56,288 nucleotides of DNA. Origin: Halomonas sp. PR-M31. GTDB lineage: Bacteria; Pseudomonadota; Gammaproteobacteria; Pseudomonadales; Halomonadaceae. The notes under the pieces are model-generated. The model had not been told where the DNA came from, searched no databases, and was given only the letters and a program-made list of their open reading frames with translations. The translations under genes were made by a program, and so were the position numbers. Location: positions 1 through 56,288 of the forward strand of contig NZ_JIBT01000022.1 in the NCBI RefSeq assembly GCF_001039575.1, read 5' to 3'. Positions 9,385 through 18,289 of this stretch are shown piece by piece (position 1 is the first letter of the stretch; every line of letters begins with the position of its first letter).

Positions 9385-9789
9385 TCAAGCGAGTTCACGG
9401 TCTACGGGTAGAAAACTGGCTGGCATGCTGAATTCTGAACGCTCATCTTCTTTTTCTACGTCTTCCTCTCGCCACTCACTTTCATCGAAGCACAGTTCGA
9501 GCTGTCGCACCTTGCGGCCCATATCATCGTAGAGTGTCTGTATCGCCAACGCTTTGAGCTCCTCTCGCCGGGGTAAGTGCGAAACGAGAATAGAGTAGGC
9601 GATCAGATACGTAATGATGGGCAGCACCCACATCAAGAGATCGGTGTGATCCAGGGATAGACGCAGACAGGTAAGCACGATCAGAATCGTCGGCCCAACG
9701 GCGGCGACTCCGTGGGGTAGTCCAAGAAAGCGATTTTCCTTGAATATTTCGCGCTCGTAATAGCGTAGAGAAGTAGCAGTCGGTTTCAC
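9385..9789 (-). CDS. Small two-helix membrane protein of unknown function
   Basis: 134 residues. After a basic, tyrosine-containing N-terminus come two predicted membrane segments (VAAVGPTILIVLTCLRLSL and LLMWVLPIITYLIAYSILV), then a charged C-terminal tail with many Glu and Asp residues (about residues 80-125). I do not recognise the family. It converges with the hydrolase gene. The acidic, cytoplasm-facing tail could bind a partner, but nothing around it suggests which. Confidence 0.6.
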   Translation of the reverse strand: MKPTATSLRYYEREIFKENRFLGLPHGVAAVGPTILIVLTCLRLSLDHTDLLMWVLPIITYLIAYSILVSHLPRREELKALAIQTLYDDMGRKVRQLELCFDESEWREEDVEKEDERSEFSMPASFLPVDRELA

Positions 9790-10034
9790 GGTCAGGCGTT
9801 CACGGTCGGAAGTGTTGCTGGCAGAACCTTTGGCAAAGCCGAGCTCATCAAACCGTCTGTCATTGAGCGCGTGGTGCCAGTCCTATCTCCAGTCCTGTCT
9901 ATTGCATCGACCGATTGTGGTAAAGCTTTATATGGAATGTTCATTAAAGACGGATATTACTTTTAATATGAAATTCGAGCTCATAATTGGCTTGCTCGAA
10001 GCATTAAAAGTGATATTTTCCTTTTTAAGATATG

Positions 10035-11060
10035 TCATGAATCACTAACCTCAAGCACCACTCGCCCACGCCGTGGATACTGGGTTTCCAGATAGCGGTG
10101 CGCTGCGACTACCTCTTCGAAAGTAAAGACGCGCTCGATCTGAGGCACCAACATCCCTTCTTTAGTCATTCGGTTGATGTCTTCAAGGGCACGATGCAGT
10201 GCGGCGCAGTCCTGAGGAATACCGAGTTCGGGATGCCCCGTGAAGTTGGTTAGACAGTGCACGAAGAATTGCAGATGCCGCTCGAAGGCGGCACAGGCGG
10301 GAAACGGCGTCTCGTTGCCCCCTTGCAGGCCGTGCAGCACCAGGCGCCCTCGGGTGGCCAACACATCGCCCAGCAGTTTCATCTGGGGGCCACCGAGCCC
10401 ATCCATGACCACATCGACCCCTTGGCCATTGGTCAGTTTGGCGATGCGAGCGATCAGATCCTCTTCCTCGGTCACGATGACCTGCTCGGCCCCCAGGGAC
10501 AGCAAGTAGTCGCGATCCTTTGCAAAGGCAGTTGCCACGATGCCTCGGGCGCCCAACGCTTTGACGAGCTGAATGCAGTAAGGACCGCACTCCTGATTGG
10601 CCGCGGTAATCAACACGTTCTCGCCAGCGCGAACCCGGGCCAGATCGACGAGACCGAAATAGGACTTGAGCAGCGGTGCGTAGTGAACGCTGGCCTCGAT
10701 CGGTGTCAAACAGTCCGGGTAGGCGGTCAGCGCACATCGCGGCAGCAGAATTTCATCGCCGTAGGTACCATAGCGATCGAGCCCGTGGGCCGGTAGGGAC
10801 GCGACACGATCACCGATTTGCAGATCGTCCACGCCTTCGCCAAGCGCAAGCACCCTGCCGGCCATTTCGTGACCAAGCCCTGCAGGCAAGCATGCTTTGG
10901 TAGGTGCAAGATTTTGACGGCGCAACACGTCGAACCAGTTGACGCCCACGGCCTCTGTTGCCAGCAACACTTCGCCGGATTTTGGCGCTCGAGGCGCCTG
11001 CGACTCATACTCGAGAACGCTGGGAGGGCCGAAGCGTTTGAACCGTATTACCCGTGGCAT
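10035..11060 (-). CDS. mexS: MexS-like MDR-family oxidoreductase
   Basis: A 341-residue zinc-independent medium-chain dehydrogenase/reductase of the quinone-oxidoreductase type. The start MPRVIRFKRFGPPSVLEYE, AVGVNWFDVLRRQNLAPT, GLGHEMAGRVLALGEGV and FPACAAFERHLQF follow the pattern of Pseudomonas MexS. The Rossmann region covers residues about 140-260, where the usual GxGxxG is replaced by ITAANQECGPYC. MexS is known to detoxify electrophilic metabolites, and its loss activates MexT. The gene is divergent from the mexT-like gene, exactly as in Pseudomonas, and a MexT-type box lies in the gap. The start at 11060 fits the family; an upstream extension to 11105 does not. Confidence 0.85.
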   Translation of the reverse strand: MPRVIRFKRFGPPSVLEYESQAPRAPKSGEVLLATEAVGVNWFDVLRRQNLAPTKACLPAGLGHEMAGRVLALGEGVDDLQIGDRVASLPAHGLDRYGTYGDEILLPRCALTAYPDCLTPIEASVHYAPLLKSYFGLVDLARVRAGENVLITAANQECGPYCIQLVKALGARGIVATAFAKDRDYLLSLGAEQVIVTEEEDLIARIAKLTNGQGVDVVMDGLGGPQMKLLGDVLATRGRLVLHGLQGGNETPFPACAAFERHLQFFVHCLTNFTGHPELGIPQDCAALHRALEDINRMTKEGMLVPQIERVFTFEEVVAAHRYLETQYPRRGRVVLEVSDS

Positions 11061-11123
11061 GATGAATCTCGACGGTGATAGATCATGGCAACAGACTCTA
11101 GCCATACTGCAAGATAAACGCCA

Positions 11124-11147
11124 TTCACCCTTGTCGATAGTGATTAT
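11124..11147 (+). promoter_or_regulatory. MexT-type nod box between mexS and mexT
   Basis: The sequence reads TTCA-N5-GTCGAT-N4-ATTAT. The MexT motif I recall from Pseudomonas is ATCA-N5-GTCGAT-N4-ACYAT, so the spacing is exact, the GTCGAT core is perfect, and only one base differs in each flank. It lies 64 bases upstream of the mexS start and 135 bases upstream of mexT. Activation of mexS by MexT is the expected function. Confidence 0.65.
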
Positions 11148-11281
11148 AGCTTTTCGTGATAGAGATATAGCGCATTAATTAGTTTTAAATATTATAAAAA
11201 TATTCACGCAGCGACGCTGATGCTCACTAAAATCGTTGAACATCCTGTTCAGCGATTGGTTCGATTCGGGAGACATCGTCG

Positions 11282-12214
11282 ATGAATCGCAGCGATTTGC
11301 GGCGTATCGATTTCAACCTTCTGGTTGTGTTCGAAACGTTGATGCAGGAACGAAGCGTGACCCGCACCGCGGAAAGACTCTTCCTCGGCCAGCCGGCCAT
11401 CAGTGCGGCGCTTTCTCGGTTGCGCCAGCTGTTCGACGACTCCTTGTTCATCCGCACCGGGCGCACCATGGAGCCTACCGCTCGTGCGCTTGAAATATTT
11501 CACCTTCTGCAACCGGCGCTGGATTCCATTGCGGATGCCTTGAGCAGTGCCAACGAATTCGATCCTGCCACCAGCGCCAGCGTCTTTCGCATCGGCCTGT
11601 CCGATGACGTCGAGTTCGGACTGCTGCCACCGCTGCTACGCCGTCTGCGTGCAGAAGCACCCCATATCGTGCTTGTCGTACGCCGTGCCAACTATTTGCT
11701 GATGCCCGCGTTATTGAGTTCCGGAGAAATCACCGTAGGGGTCAGCTATACCCATGAGTTGCCCGCCAACGCCAAACGCAAGGTATTGCGGATCAGCAAA
11801 CCCCGCCTGCTACGAGCCGACCGCATTCCCGGCAGCCTGACGCTGGACGACTATTGCGCCCGCCCCCACGCCCTGGTGTCCTTTACCGGTGACCTGAGTG
11901 GTTTTGTCGATACGAAACTGGCGGAGTTCGGGCGTACGCGCCATGTCGTGCTGGCCATCCCCCAGTTCAATGGATTGAGCACCCTGCTTGCGGGAACGGA
12001 CATCATCGCCACGGTGCCGGATTATGTCGCGACTGCACTGACCGCTCACGGCGGGTTACGCGAAGACGATCTGCCTTTCGAATGTCGGCCTTTCGAGCTG
12101 TCCATGGTATGGAGCGGGACTCAAGACAATGATCCCGCCGAACGCTGGCTGCGTTCGCGCATTCAAATGCTCGCCAACGATCCCGAAAATCTGATAGTTC
12201 CACTTCGCCAATAA
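11282..12214 (+). CDS. mexT: MexT-like LysR-family transcriptional activator
   Basis: 310 residues. The winged helix-turn-helix (residues 6-65: DFNLLVVFETLMQERSVTR, then AERLFLGQPAISAALSRLR) and the effector domain (FRIGLSDDVEFGLLPPLLRR, VSYTHELPANAKRK, LDDYCARPHALVSF, GTDIIATVPDYVA) follow Pseudomonas MexT nearly residue by residue as I recall it. MexT activates mexEF and mexS under disulfide or electrophile stress. Neighbour order is the same as in Pseudomonas: divergent mexS upstream, the efflux genes downstream on the same strand, but here with an extra small gene in between. The reading frame is intact. Confidence 0.88.
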   Translation: MNRSDLRRIDFNLLVVFETLMQERSVTRTAERLFLGQPAISAALSRLRQLFDDSLFIRTGRTMEPTARALEIFHLLQPALDSIADALSSANEFDPATSASVFRIGLSDDVEFGLLPPLLRRLRAEAPHIVLVVRRANYLLMPALLSSGEITVGVSYTHELPANAKRKVLRISKPRLLRADRIPGSLTLDDYCARPHALVSFTGDLSGFVDTKLAEFGRTRHVVLAIPQFNGLSTLLAGTDIIATVPDYVATALTAHGGLREDDLPFECRPFELSMVWSGTQDNDPAERWLRSRIQMLANDPENLIVPLRQ

Positions 12215-12243
12215 GACGAAACCATTGTTGGCAACATGCATGT

Positions 12244-12264
12244 ATTATCAATCGATGTGATAAT
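12244..12264. promoter_or_regulatory. Perfect LysR-type palindrome downstream of mexT
   Basis: ATTATCA and TGATAAT form a perfect 7-base inverted repeat around a 7-base centre containing ATCGAT. It also contains the LysR/nod-box core ATC-N9-GAT. It lies 30 bases after the mexT stop and 98 bases before the small secreted-protein gene, so it is well placed to be an operator for that gene, possibly for MexT itself. Confidence 0.5.
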
Positions 12265-12361
12265 TACTTTTGACTCGTTCGATTCGTCCAGCATGCCAAC
12301 AGCAACCCATACTTTGCCTGTCAACGCGACAATCCTTTCTTATCCAATCGAGGCAAAGAAC

Positions 12362-12643
12362 ATGAAAACCAGACTTCTCCTATCCGCTCTTCTTGTTGTT
12401 TCATTTCCCATGATGGCGGCAGCCAGCGACGTGACTGCTCGAATCAACAAAGAGATTCAAGAGCCGTTATCCCCCAAGGTAACGCAGAATAGCGTCTCGA
12501 TTAAAAACGTCGAGAACACCCTGGGGAAGAGCGCGGCATTGACGCAACTGACTGTTTATATTTCAGAAACCACTGAAAAATCGACCATGCATCCTATGAT
12601 GGCCGAAAACAAACCGGCAGCGTCCAAGCCTCTCGATTGGTAA
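12362..12643 (+). CDS. Small secreted/periplasmic protein of unknown function
   Basis: 93 residues beginning MKTRLLLSALLVVSFPMMAAASDV, a clear Sec signal peptide with a likely cleavage after AAA or AAAS. The mature part is short, polar and free of cysteine (SVSIKNVENTLGKSAALTQ is a typical stretch). GAGGCAAAG upstream supports the ATG at 12362. The gene lies between mexT and mexE and has its own LysR-type palindrome upstream, so MexT control is plausible. After the stop another frame remains open to 12722 (ending HAYVHAYDMNGII), so a small frameshift near the 3' end is possible. I do not recognise the family. Confidence 0.55.
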   Translation: MKTRLLLSALLVVSFPMMAAASDVTARINKEIQEPLSPKVTQNSVSIKNVENTLGKSAALTQLTVYISETTEKSTMHPMMAENKPAASKPLDW

Positions 12644-12942
12644 TGCTTCTACAGGAAAATTGACGCTGAAGCTGGGTCATCACGCCTATGTCCACGCCTA
12701 TGACATGAACGGCATTATCTGACAAATCATCAAGATCAATGCCGTTCTTCTATTTTTGCTGCAGCAAGACATCACTAGCACCAACAACAATAAAAAACAA
12801 CGATTGGCATTTCAGCACTATCATTTTTATCGATAGTTATTTTCACTTCTTTCGATTAGTGATCAATCAAGCATCACTGCAGACTTCTTCTTTACAAGCT
12901 CCAGGCATACCCTTCATTCCACAACGAGTGGCCGTTATCGCC
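12644..12942. other. mexE upstream region
   Basis: About 300 bases, AT-rich after 12740. It carries the open tail of an alternative frame after the small secreted-protein gene (to 12722) and the MexT-type box at 12820. The mexE frame is open upstream to 12739, but the signal peptide places the start at 12943. No terminator hairpin is evident. Confidence 0.5.
12820..12843 (+). promoter_or_regulatory. MexT-type nod box upstream of mexE
   Basis: The sequence reads ATCA-N5-ATCGAT-N4-ATTTT, compared with the recalled MexT motif ATCA-N5-GTCGAT-N4-ACYAT. The left arm is exact, the core has one mismatch, the spacing is exact, and the right arm is weaker. It contains ATC-N9-GAT, the general LysR/NodD core. 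It lies 99 bases before the mexE ATG, a typical activator distance. Confidence 0.65.
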
Positions 12943-14100
12943 ATGAAAATAATCTTTCGTCTCGTCTGTGCTTTGCTCTTTACGGGCTATCTTTTACCTC
13001 TATTAACCATCCAGGCGCATTCCAGCGAAGAGCAGGCTCAGCCGTTGCCTCAGGTCGGCGTGGCCCGAGTGCTGACTCAGCGTGTCACCGAATGGGACGA
13101 ATACAGCGGACGTCTGGAAGCACTGGAGACGATCAGCATTCGTCCTCGAGTGTCAGGCTTTATTGATGCGTTCAACTTCGAGGAAGGCTCACGGGTTAAA
13201 AAAGGCGACGTGCTGTTCGAAATTGACCCCCGCCCTTTTGAGACGGAAGTCCGTCGTCTACAGGCGCAGTTGCAACAGAGCCAAGCATCCCTGGAGAGCG
13301 CCAACAACCAGGCCCGTCGCGGTGAGCGGCTCAAGGCACAGCAGGCACTCTCGGAAGAAGAGGCGGAAATTCGCTCCAGCACCGCCCGTCAGGCCGAGGC
13401 GAACGTTGCCAGGGTTGGGGCGGAACTCGATGCGGCTGAACTGGATTTGAGCTTCACCAAGGTGACGGCGCCCATCGATGGTTACATCAGTCGCGCCGAG
13501 GTAACCGCCGGCAACCTGGTCACCGCCGATACCACATTGCTTACCACTCTGGTCTCGAGCGACAAGGTGTACGCCTACTTCGAGGCGGATGAGCGAGCCT
13601 ATCTGAAATATCGGGAACTGACGCGACAAAATCAGCGTTACGCCACGAGCCCGGTGTATTTGGGCCTGGCCAACGAAGACGGTCACCCCCACGAAGGAAA
13701 GATGAATTTCCTCGACAATCGAGTCGATCCTCAGACCGGCACCATTCGCGGTCGGGCGGTGTTCGACAATGCGGACGGTTATTTCGCCCCGGGGCTTTAT
13801 GCCCGACTCAAGCTGGTCGGCAGCGCCACTTATGAAGCGGCGCTCATTCAGGACAGCGCCGTCGGCACGGATCTGGGTCGCAAGTTCGTCCTGGTGCTGA
13901 ACGATGACGACGTCGTGGAATATCGCCAGATCATCCTGGGCCCAAAACAAGCGGGGCTGCGCATCGTACGCGAGGGCCTCAGCGGTGATGAACGTATCGT
14001 CGTCGAAGGCTTGCAGCGGGTGCGCCCCGGCACCCCGGTCGATGCCACGCTGGTGCCCATGGCGGATGACGAGACTCTTGCCGCGTTGTCACGGCCATGA
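12943..14100 (+). CDS. mexE: MexE-like RND efflux periplasmic adaptor
   Basis: A 385-residue membrane fusion protein with an N-terminal signal peptide (MKIIFRLVCALLFTGYLLPL, then a polar Ser-Glu-rich stretch). Domains in order are a beta-barrel/lipoyl half (SGRLEALETISIRPRVSGFI), a coiled-coil hairpin (about residues 100-160, rich in Gln, Glu and Ala), the second lipoyl half (LSFTKVTAPIDGYISRAEVTAGNLV), and the barrel and membrane-proximal domains. It links the RND pump to an outer-membrane channel. Its stop overlaps the mexF start by 4 bases (ATGA). There is no lipoprotein cysteine, so it is probably held by protein contacts alone. Confidence 0.9.
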   Translation: MKIIFRLVCALLFTGYLLPLLTIQAHSSEEQAQPLPQVGVARVLTQRVTEWDEYSGRLEALETISIRPRVSGFIDAFNFEEGSRVKKGDVLFEIDPRPFETEVRRLQAQLQQSQASLESANNQARRGERLKAQQALSEEEAEIRSSTARQAEANVARVGAELDAAELDLSFTKVTAPIDGYISRAEVTAGNLVTADTTLLTTLVSSDKVYAYFEADERAYLKYRELTRQNQRYATSPVYLGLANEDGHPHEGKMNFLDNRVDPQTGTIRGRAVFDNADGYFAPGLYARLKLVGSATYEAALIQDSAVGTDLGRKFVLVLNDDDVVEYRQIILGPKQAGLRIVREGLSGDERIVVEGLQRVRPGTPVDATLVPMADDETLAALSRP

Positions 14101-17100
14101 ACTTTTCTCAATTCTTCGTGCGGCGTCCGATCTTCGCCATCGTGCTGTCGCTACTGATTCTGATCGTTGGGCTTCTTTCACTCTTCCGGCTGCCCATCAG
14201 CGAATACCCGGAAGTCGTGCCGCCCACGGTAGTCGTCCGGGCAAGCTTTCCCGGCGCCAACCCCACCGTCATCGCCAAGACCGTGGCCTCGCCTTTGGAG
14301 CAGGAGATCACCGGGGTCGAGGACATGCTCTACATGTCCTCCCAGTCCACCGCGGATGGCAGCATGACGCTGACCATCACCTTTGCGTTGGGCACGGACC
14401 TGGATACCGCCCAGGTGCAGGTACAAAACCGCGTCACCCGGACGTTGCCGGTACTGCCGGAGGAAGTGCAGCGCATCGGCGTGACCACGGACAAGGCCTC
14501 TCCAGACCTGACCATGGTGGTTCACCTGATTTCCCCGGATGAGCGCTACGACATGCTCTATCTGACCAACTACGCCACCCTCAACGTGCGCGATGAGCTG
14601 TCAAGGCTCGAAGGCGCCGGCGACGTGCGGTTGTTCGGCGCCGGGGATTATTCGCTGCGAGTGTGGCTCGATCCGACCCAGGTTGCCGCGCGCAATCTCA
14701 CCGCCATGGATGTGGTGGATGCCATCCGCGAGCAGAATCGCCAAGTGGCCGCTGGGTCCCTGGGCGGGCCGCCGGCGCCGAACGCCACCAGCTTCTAGCT
14801 GTCGATCAATACCCAGGGTCGGCTGGTGGAAGAAGAGGAATTCGAGAACATCATCGTCGATGCCGGCCCCCAGGGTGAAATCACCCGACTCCGGGATGTA
14901 GCGCGCATCGAGCTTGGCTCAAGCGACTACTCCCTGCGTTCGCTGCTCGACAACCAGCCCGCCGTGGCCATTCCGATCTTCCAGCGGCCCGGCTCGAATG
15001 CCATCGCCTTGTCTGACGCGGTGCGGGCGCGCATGGCCGAGCTCAAGCAGGATTTTCCCGAAGGCATGGACTATTCCATCGTCTATGACCCCACGGTATT
15101 CGTGCGGGGCTCCATCGAGGCGGTGGTGGAAACCCTGTTTGAAGCGCTGCTCCTGGTGGTGCTGGTAGTAGTGCTGTTCCTGCAGACCTGGCGCGCCTCG
15201 ATCATTCCGCTCGTCGCGGTGCCGGTCTCGCTGATCGGCACCTTCGCCGTCATGAACCTGCTGGGGTTTTCGCTCAATGCGCTGTCGCTGTTCGGCCTGG
15301 TGCTGGCGATTGGCATCGTGGTTGACGATGCCATCGTGGTGGTGGAAAACGTCGAGCGTAACATCGGTCTCGGCAAGACCCCAGTGGAGGCGACTCGTCA
15401 GGCGATGAAGGAGGTCACCGGGCCGATCATCGCCACCTCTCTGGTGCTGTGCGCGGTATTCATCCCTACCGCCTTCATCTCGGGTTTGACCGGTCAGTTC
15501 TATCGCCAGTTTGCGTTGACCATCGCCATCTCTACCATCATTTCGACCTTCAATTCATTGACCCTTTCCCCGGCCCTGTCCGCCTTGCTGCTCAAGGGTC
15601 GCGACGAGCCAAAGGATCGCTTCTCGCGCTTGCTCGATGTGCTGTTCGGCAAGTGGTTGTTTCGCCCCTTCAATCATATGTTCGGCGCCCTCAGCCGCGG
15701 CTATGTCAGTACCGTGCGCTACCTTCTGCGCGGCACCGCCATCGTGCTGGTGATCTATGTCGGGTTGGTGGGGCTTGGCTGGCTAGGCTTTTCGACCACC
15801 CCCAGTGGCTTCGTGCCACCTCAGGACAAGCAGTATCTGGTCTCCTTCGCCCAGCTACCGGACGCGGCAACCCTGGATCGCAGCGAAGCGGTACTGCGAG
15901 AGATGTCGGAAAAGGCCCTGAATCACCCGGGCGTGCAGGGCGCAGTCGCGTTTCCGGGGCTATCGATCAACGGCTTCACCAACAGTCCCAACAGCGGCAT
16001 CGTCTTCGTCACCCTGGACCCCTTTGACGAACGCCAGACCCCGGAGCTTTCTGCCGGGGCCATTGCCGGCGCCTTGAATGAAAAGTTCGCCGGCATTCCC
16101 GAGGCCTTCATTGCGATCTTCCCACCCCCGCCGGTGCGAGGGCTTGGCATCGTCGGGGGATTCCGCCTGCAGATTCAGGACCGAGGCAGCCTAGGCTACG
16201 AAGAGCTCTATGCCCAGACCCAGAACATCATCGCCAAGAGCCAGGAGGTACCGGAACTTGCGGAGCTGTTCTCGAGCTTTCAGGTCAACGTGCCGCAAAT
16301 CGATGCCAACGTGGATCGGGAAAAGGCCAAGAATCACGGCGTGGCCATCGACGATATCTTCCAGACCATGCAGATCTATCTAGGCTCGCTGTATGTCAAC
16401 GACTTCAATCGCTTCGATCGCACCTATCAGGTCATCGCTCAGGCGGACCGGCAGTTCCGTCTGGAGCCGGAGCAGATCGGTCAGCTCAAGCTGCGTAACA
16501 GCAATGGGCGCATGATTCCCCTGGCCACCTTTCTCGACGTGCAGCAGTCCGCCGGCCCGGATCGGGTCATGCACTACAACGGCTTTCCCACCGCGGAAAT
16601 CAACGGCGCGGCGGCACCAGGCTTCAGCTCCGGCCAGGCGGAGGCCGCCATGGCGGCACTGGTGGAACAGGAGCTGCCCAACGGCATGGTGTTCGAATGG
16701 ACGGATCTGACCTATCAGCAGATTCTGGCGGGCAATACCGCCCTGTTCGTCTTTCCCCTGTGCGTCTTGCTGGTGCTGATGGTGCTGGCGGCGCAATACG
16801 AAAGCTGGAGCCTGCCCCTGGCGGTGGTCTTGATCGTTCCCATGACGCTGCTTTCCGCCATTACCGGGGTGATCATCGCCGGCAGCGACAATAATGTCTT
16901 CACCCAGATCGGGCTGATCGTGCTGGTGGGGCTGGCCTGCAAGAACGCGATCCTGATCGTCGAATTCGCCAAGGAACAGCAGGAAGAAGGCGCTGATCGC
17001 CTCAAGGCGACCCTGGAAGCCTGTCGTCTGCGTCTGCGACCGATTCTGATGACCTCCTTTGCCTTCATCATGGGGGTGGTCCCCCTGGTGCTCTCCACCG

Positions 17101-17285
17101 GCGCGGGTGCGGAGATGCGACGCGCCATGGGCATAGCGGTCTTCTCGGGCATGCTCGGCGTCACCTTCTTTGGCCTGCTGCTGACCCCGGTGTTCTACAT
17201 GCTGATTCGGGGGTTTGTGGAGAAGCGCGAGGCCCGGCGTGAGCGCCAGCTGCGCAGTAACCACACACCGGATCTTTTTCCTTAG
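14097..17285 (+). pseudogene. mexF: MexF-like RND efflux pump with an in-frame amber codon
   Basis: A 1,063-codon frame interrupted by one TAG at 14796-14798. Translation would stop after 233 residues (…NATSF); the same frame continues LSINTQGRLVEEEEFENII to 17285. MexF-type pumps read SFQLSINTQGRL here, so the original codon was almost certainly CAG (Gln) changed by one C-to-T transition. The rest is intact: TM1 (FFVRRPIFAIVLSLLILIVG), the periplasmic porter loops, TM4 with IGIVVDDAIVVVENVERN (the proton-relay aspartates), and the C-terminal half with NAILIVEFAKEQ. Restart at the GTG at 14826 would lack TM1 and could not give a working pump. Without readthrough, a suppressor tRNA or a sequencing error, the pump is inactive. 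No outer-membrane factor gene follows. Confidence 0.88.
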
Positions 17286-17410
17286 CCTTCGTTTCCCGTC
17301 GCCATACAACGCGCGCCGATTTAATTTGCAGGCAAATTTCTTGCTTTATATCCACGTTGTTGACTATTTTCTTTATCAAAGGACTTTAATGAACGATTTG
17401 ATATTAGAAT

Positions 17411-18250
17411 ATGGCTCTAAATTCTCCCGCCATTCGGTCGCCGCTGCTAAGCAGCCCCTCGGACTATTGTGACCCGGGTGTCGCTACCCTATTCAGGCGC
17501 CACGGCCTGATTGATTTTGAAACACTCTGGAACGTCGAAGCACAAGATGTTGACGCACCCAATCATGAACGCGGCGGCGTCTCGACCGTGTCGCGTCTAG
17601 AACTTGTAGAGAACGATGGCGCCATCAAGCGCTTTTTTCTCAAGCGCCAGACCAACCATCTAGCTCGCAGTGTGCAGCGCCCTTTGGGAGAACCGACATT
17701 TTCTCGCGAATGGAGCGCCATTCGCCGCTACCACACCCTTGGCATTCCCGCCGTACAAGCAGTCTGGTATGGCGAGCGCAAGAACAAAGACGTTAATCGG
17801 GCACGTTCATCCGCCGAATGGCGCGCCATTTTAGTGACCGCGGCGCTGGAAGGCCGTGATGATCTTGAGCATTGGCATGCCCGCTGGGAGACGCTGGACG
17901 ATGATCTGCGTCAGCAGGTCATCTCGGCAAGCGCCCAGCTCACTAGAAAGATTCATGCAAACGGCATGATGCACGGCTGTCTTTTTCCCAAGCATCTGTT
18001 CTTGAGCCATCCTTTCAATGCTTCGACCAGCGCCATGAATGCTGTCATCATCGATTTAGAAAAAACACGGCGCTTCCTATGGAAACGGCATGAACGCCTG
18101 CGAGATATTTATGTGCTATGGCGCCGTTTGAGGCATTGGAACGAAACAGAATGGCGACAGTTTTTTGGCATTTACTGTGATTGCTCGCCGGATGATTCTC
18201 GCGTGGACCAATGGCTCAAGCGTCTCAATAAACGTGCCAGCCGTCGCTGA
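17411..18250 (+). CDS. InaA/WaaP-like lipopolysaccharide kinase-family protein
   Basis: 279 residues with a protein-kinase-like fold. FFLKRQTNHLARS contains the ATP-anchoring lysine, EWSAIRRYHTLGIPAVQAVWYGE is the alpha-C/hinge region, and HANGMMHGCLFPKHLFLSH replaces the catalytic loop. VIIDLEKTRRFLWKRHE carries the metal-binding aspartate and the basic stretch seen in InaA and the Kdo/heptose kinases. It probably phosphorylates a core sugar of lipopolysaccharide at the inner face of the membrane. It follows mexF by 125 bases but is unrelated to it; the surface-sugar genes begin 4 kb downstream. True InaA proteins have no firm substrate, so the role is a family-level inference. Confidence 0.75.
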   Translation: MALNSPAIRSPLLSSPSDYCDPGVATLFRRHGLIDFETLWNVEAQDVDAPNHERGGVSTVSRLELVENDGAIKRFFLKRQTNHLARSVQRPLGEPTFSREWSAIRRYHTLGIPAVQAVWYGERKNKDVNRARSSAEWRAILVTAALEGRDDLEHWHARWETLDDDLRQQVISASAQLTRKIHANGMMHGCLFPKHLFLSHPFNASTSAMNAVIIDLEKTRRFLWKRHERLRDIYVLWRRLRHWNETEWRQFFGIYCDCSPDDSRVDQWLKRLNKRASRR

Positions 18251-18289
18251 ACAGACACCTGGCCATGACGACAAGGCACCTGATTTGCC

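Noticed and set aside
9812-10048. A 78-codon plus-strand frame ending inside mexS
   Set aside because: No ribosome-binding site or family pattern, AT-rich chance frame; only the last about 26 codons look hydrophobic, which is not enough.
14826-17285. mexF downstream of the amber as an independent gene starting at GTG 14826
   Set aside because: No ribosome-binding site, and the product would lack the first membrane helix and part of the porter domain, so it is treated as the remainder of a broken mexF.
16380-17309. A 309-codon open frame on the minus strand over mexF
   Set aside because: Antisense shadow with a His/Gln-rich translation; the mexF frame is plainly the real one.
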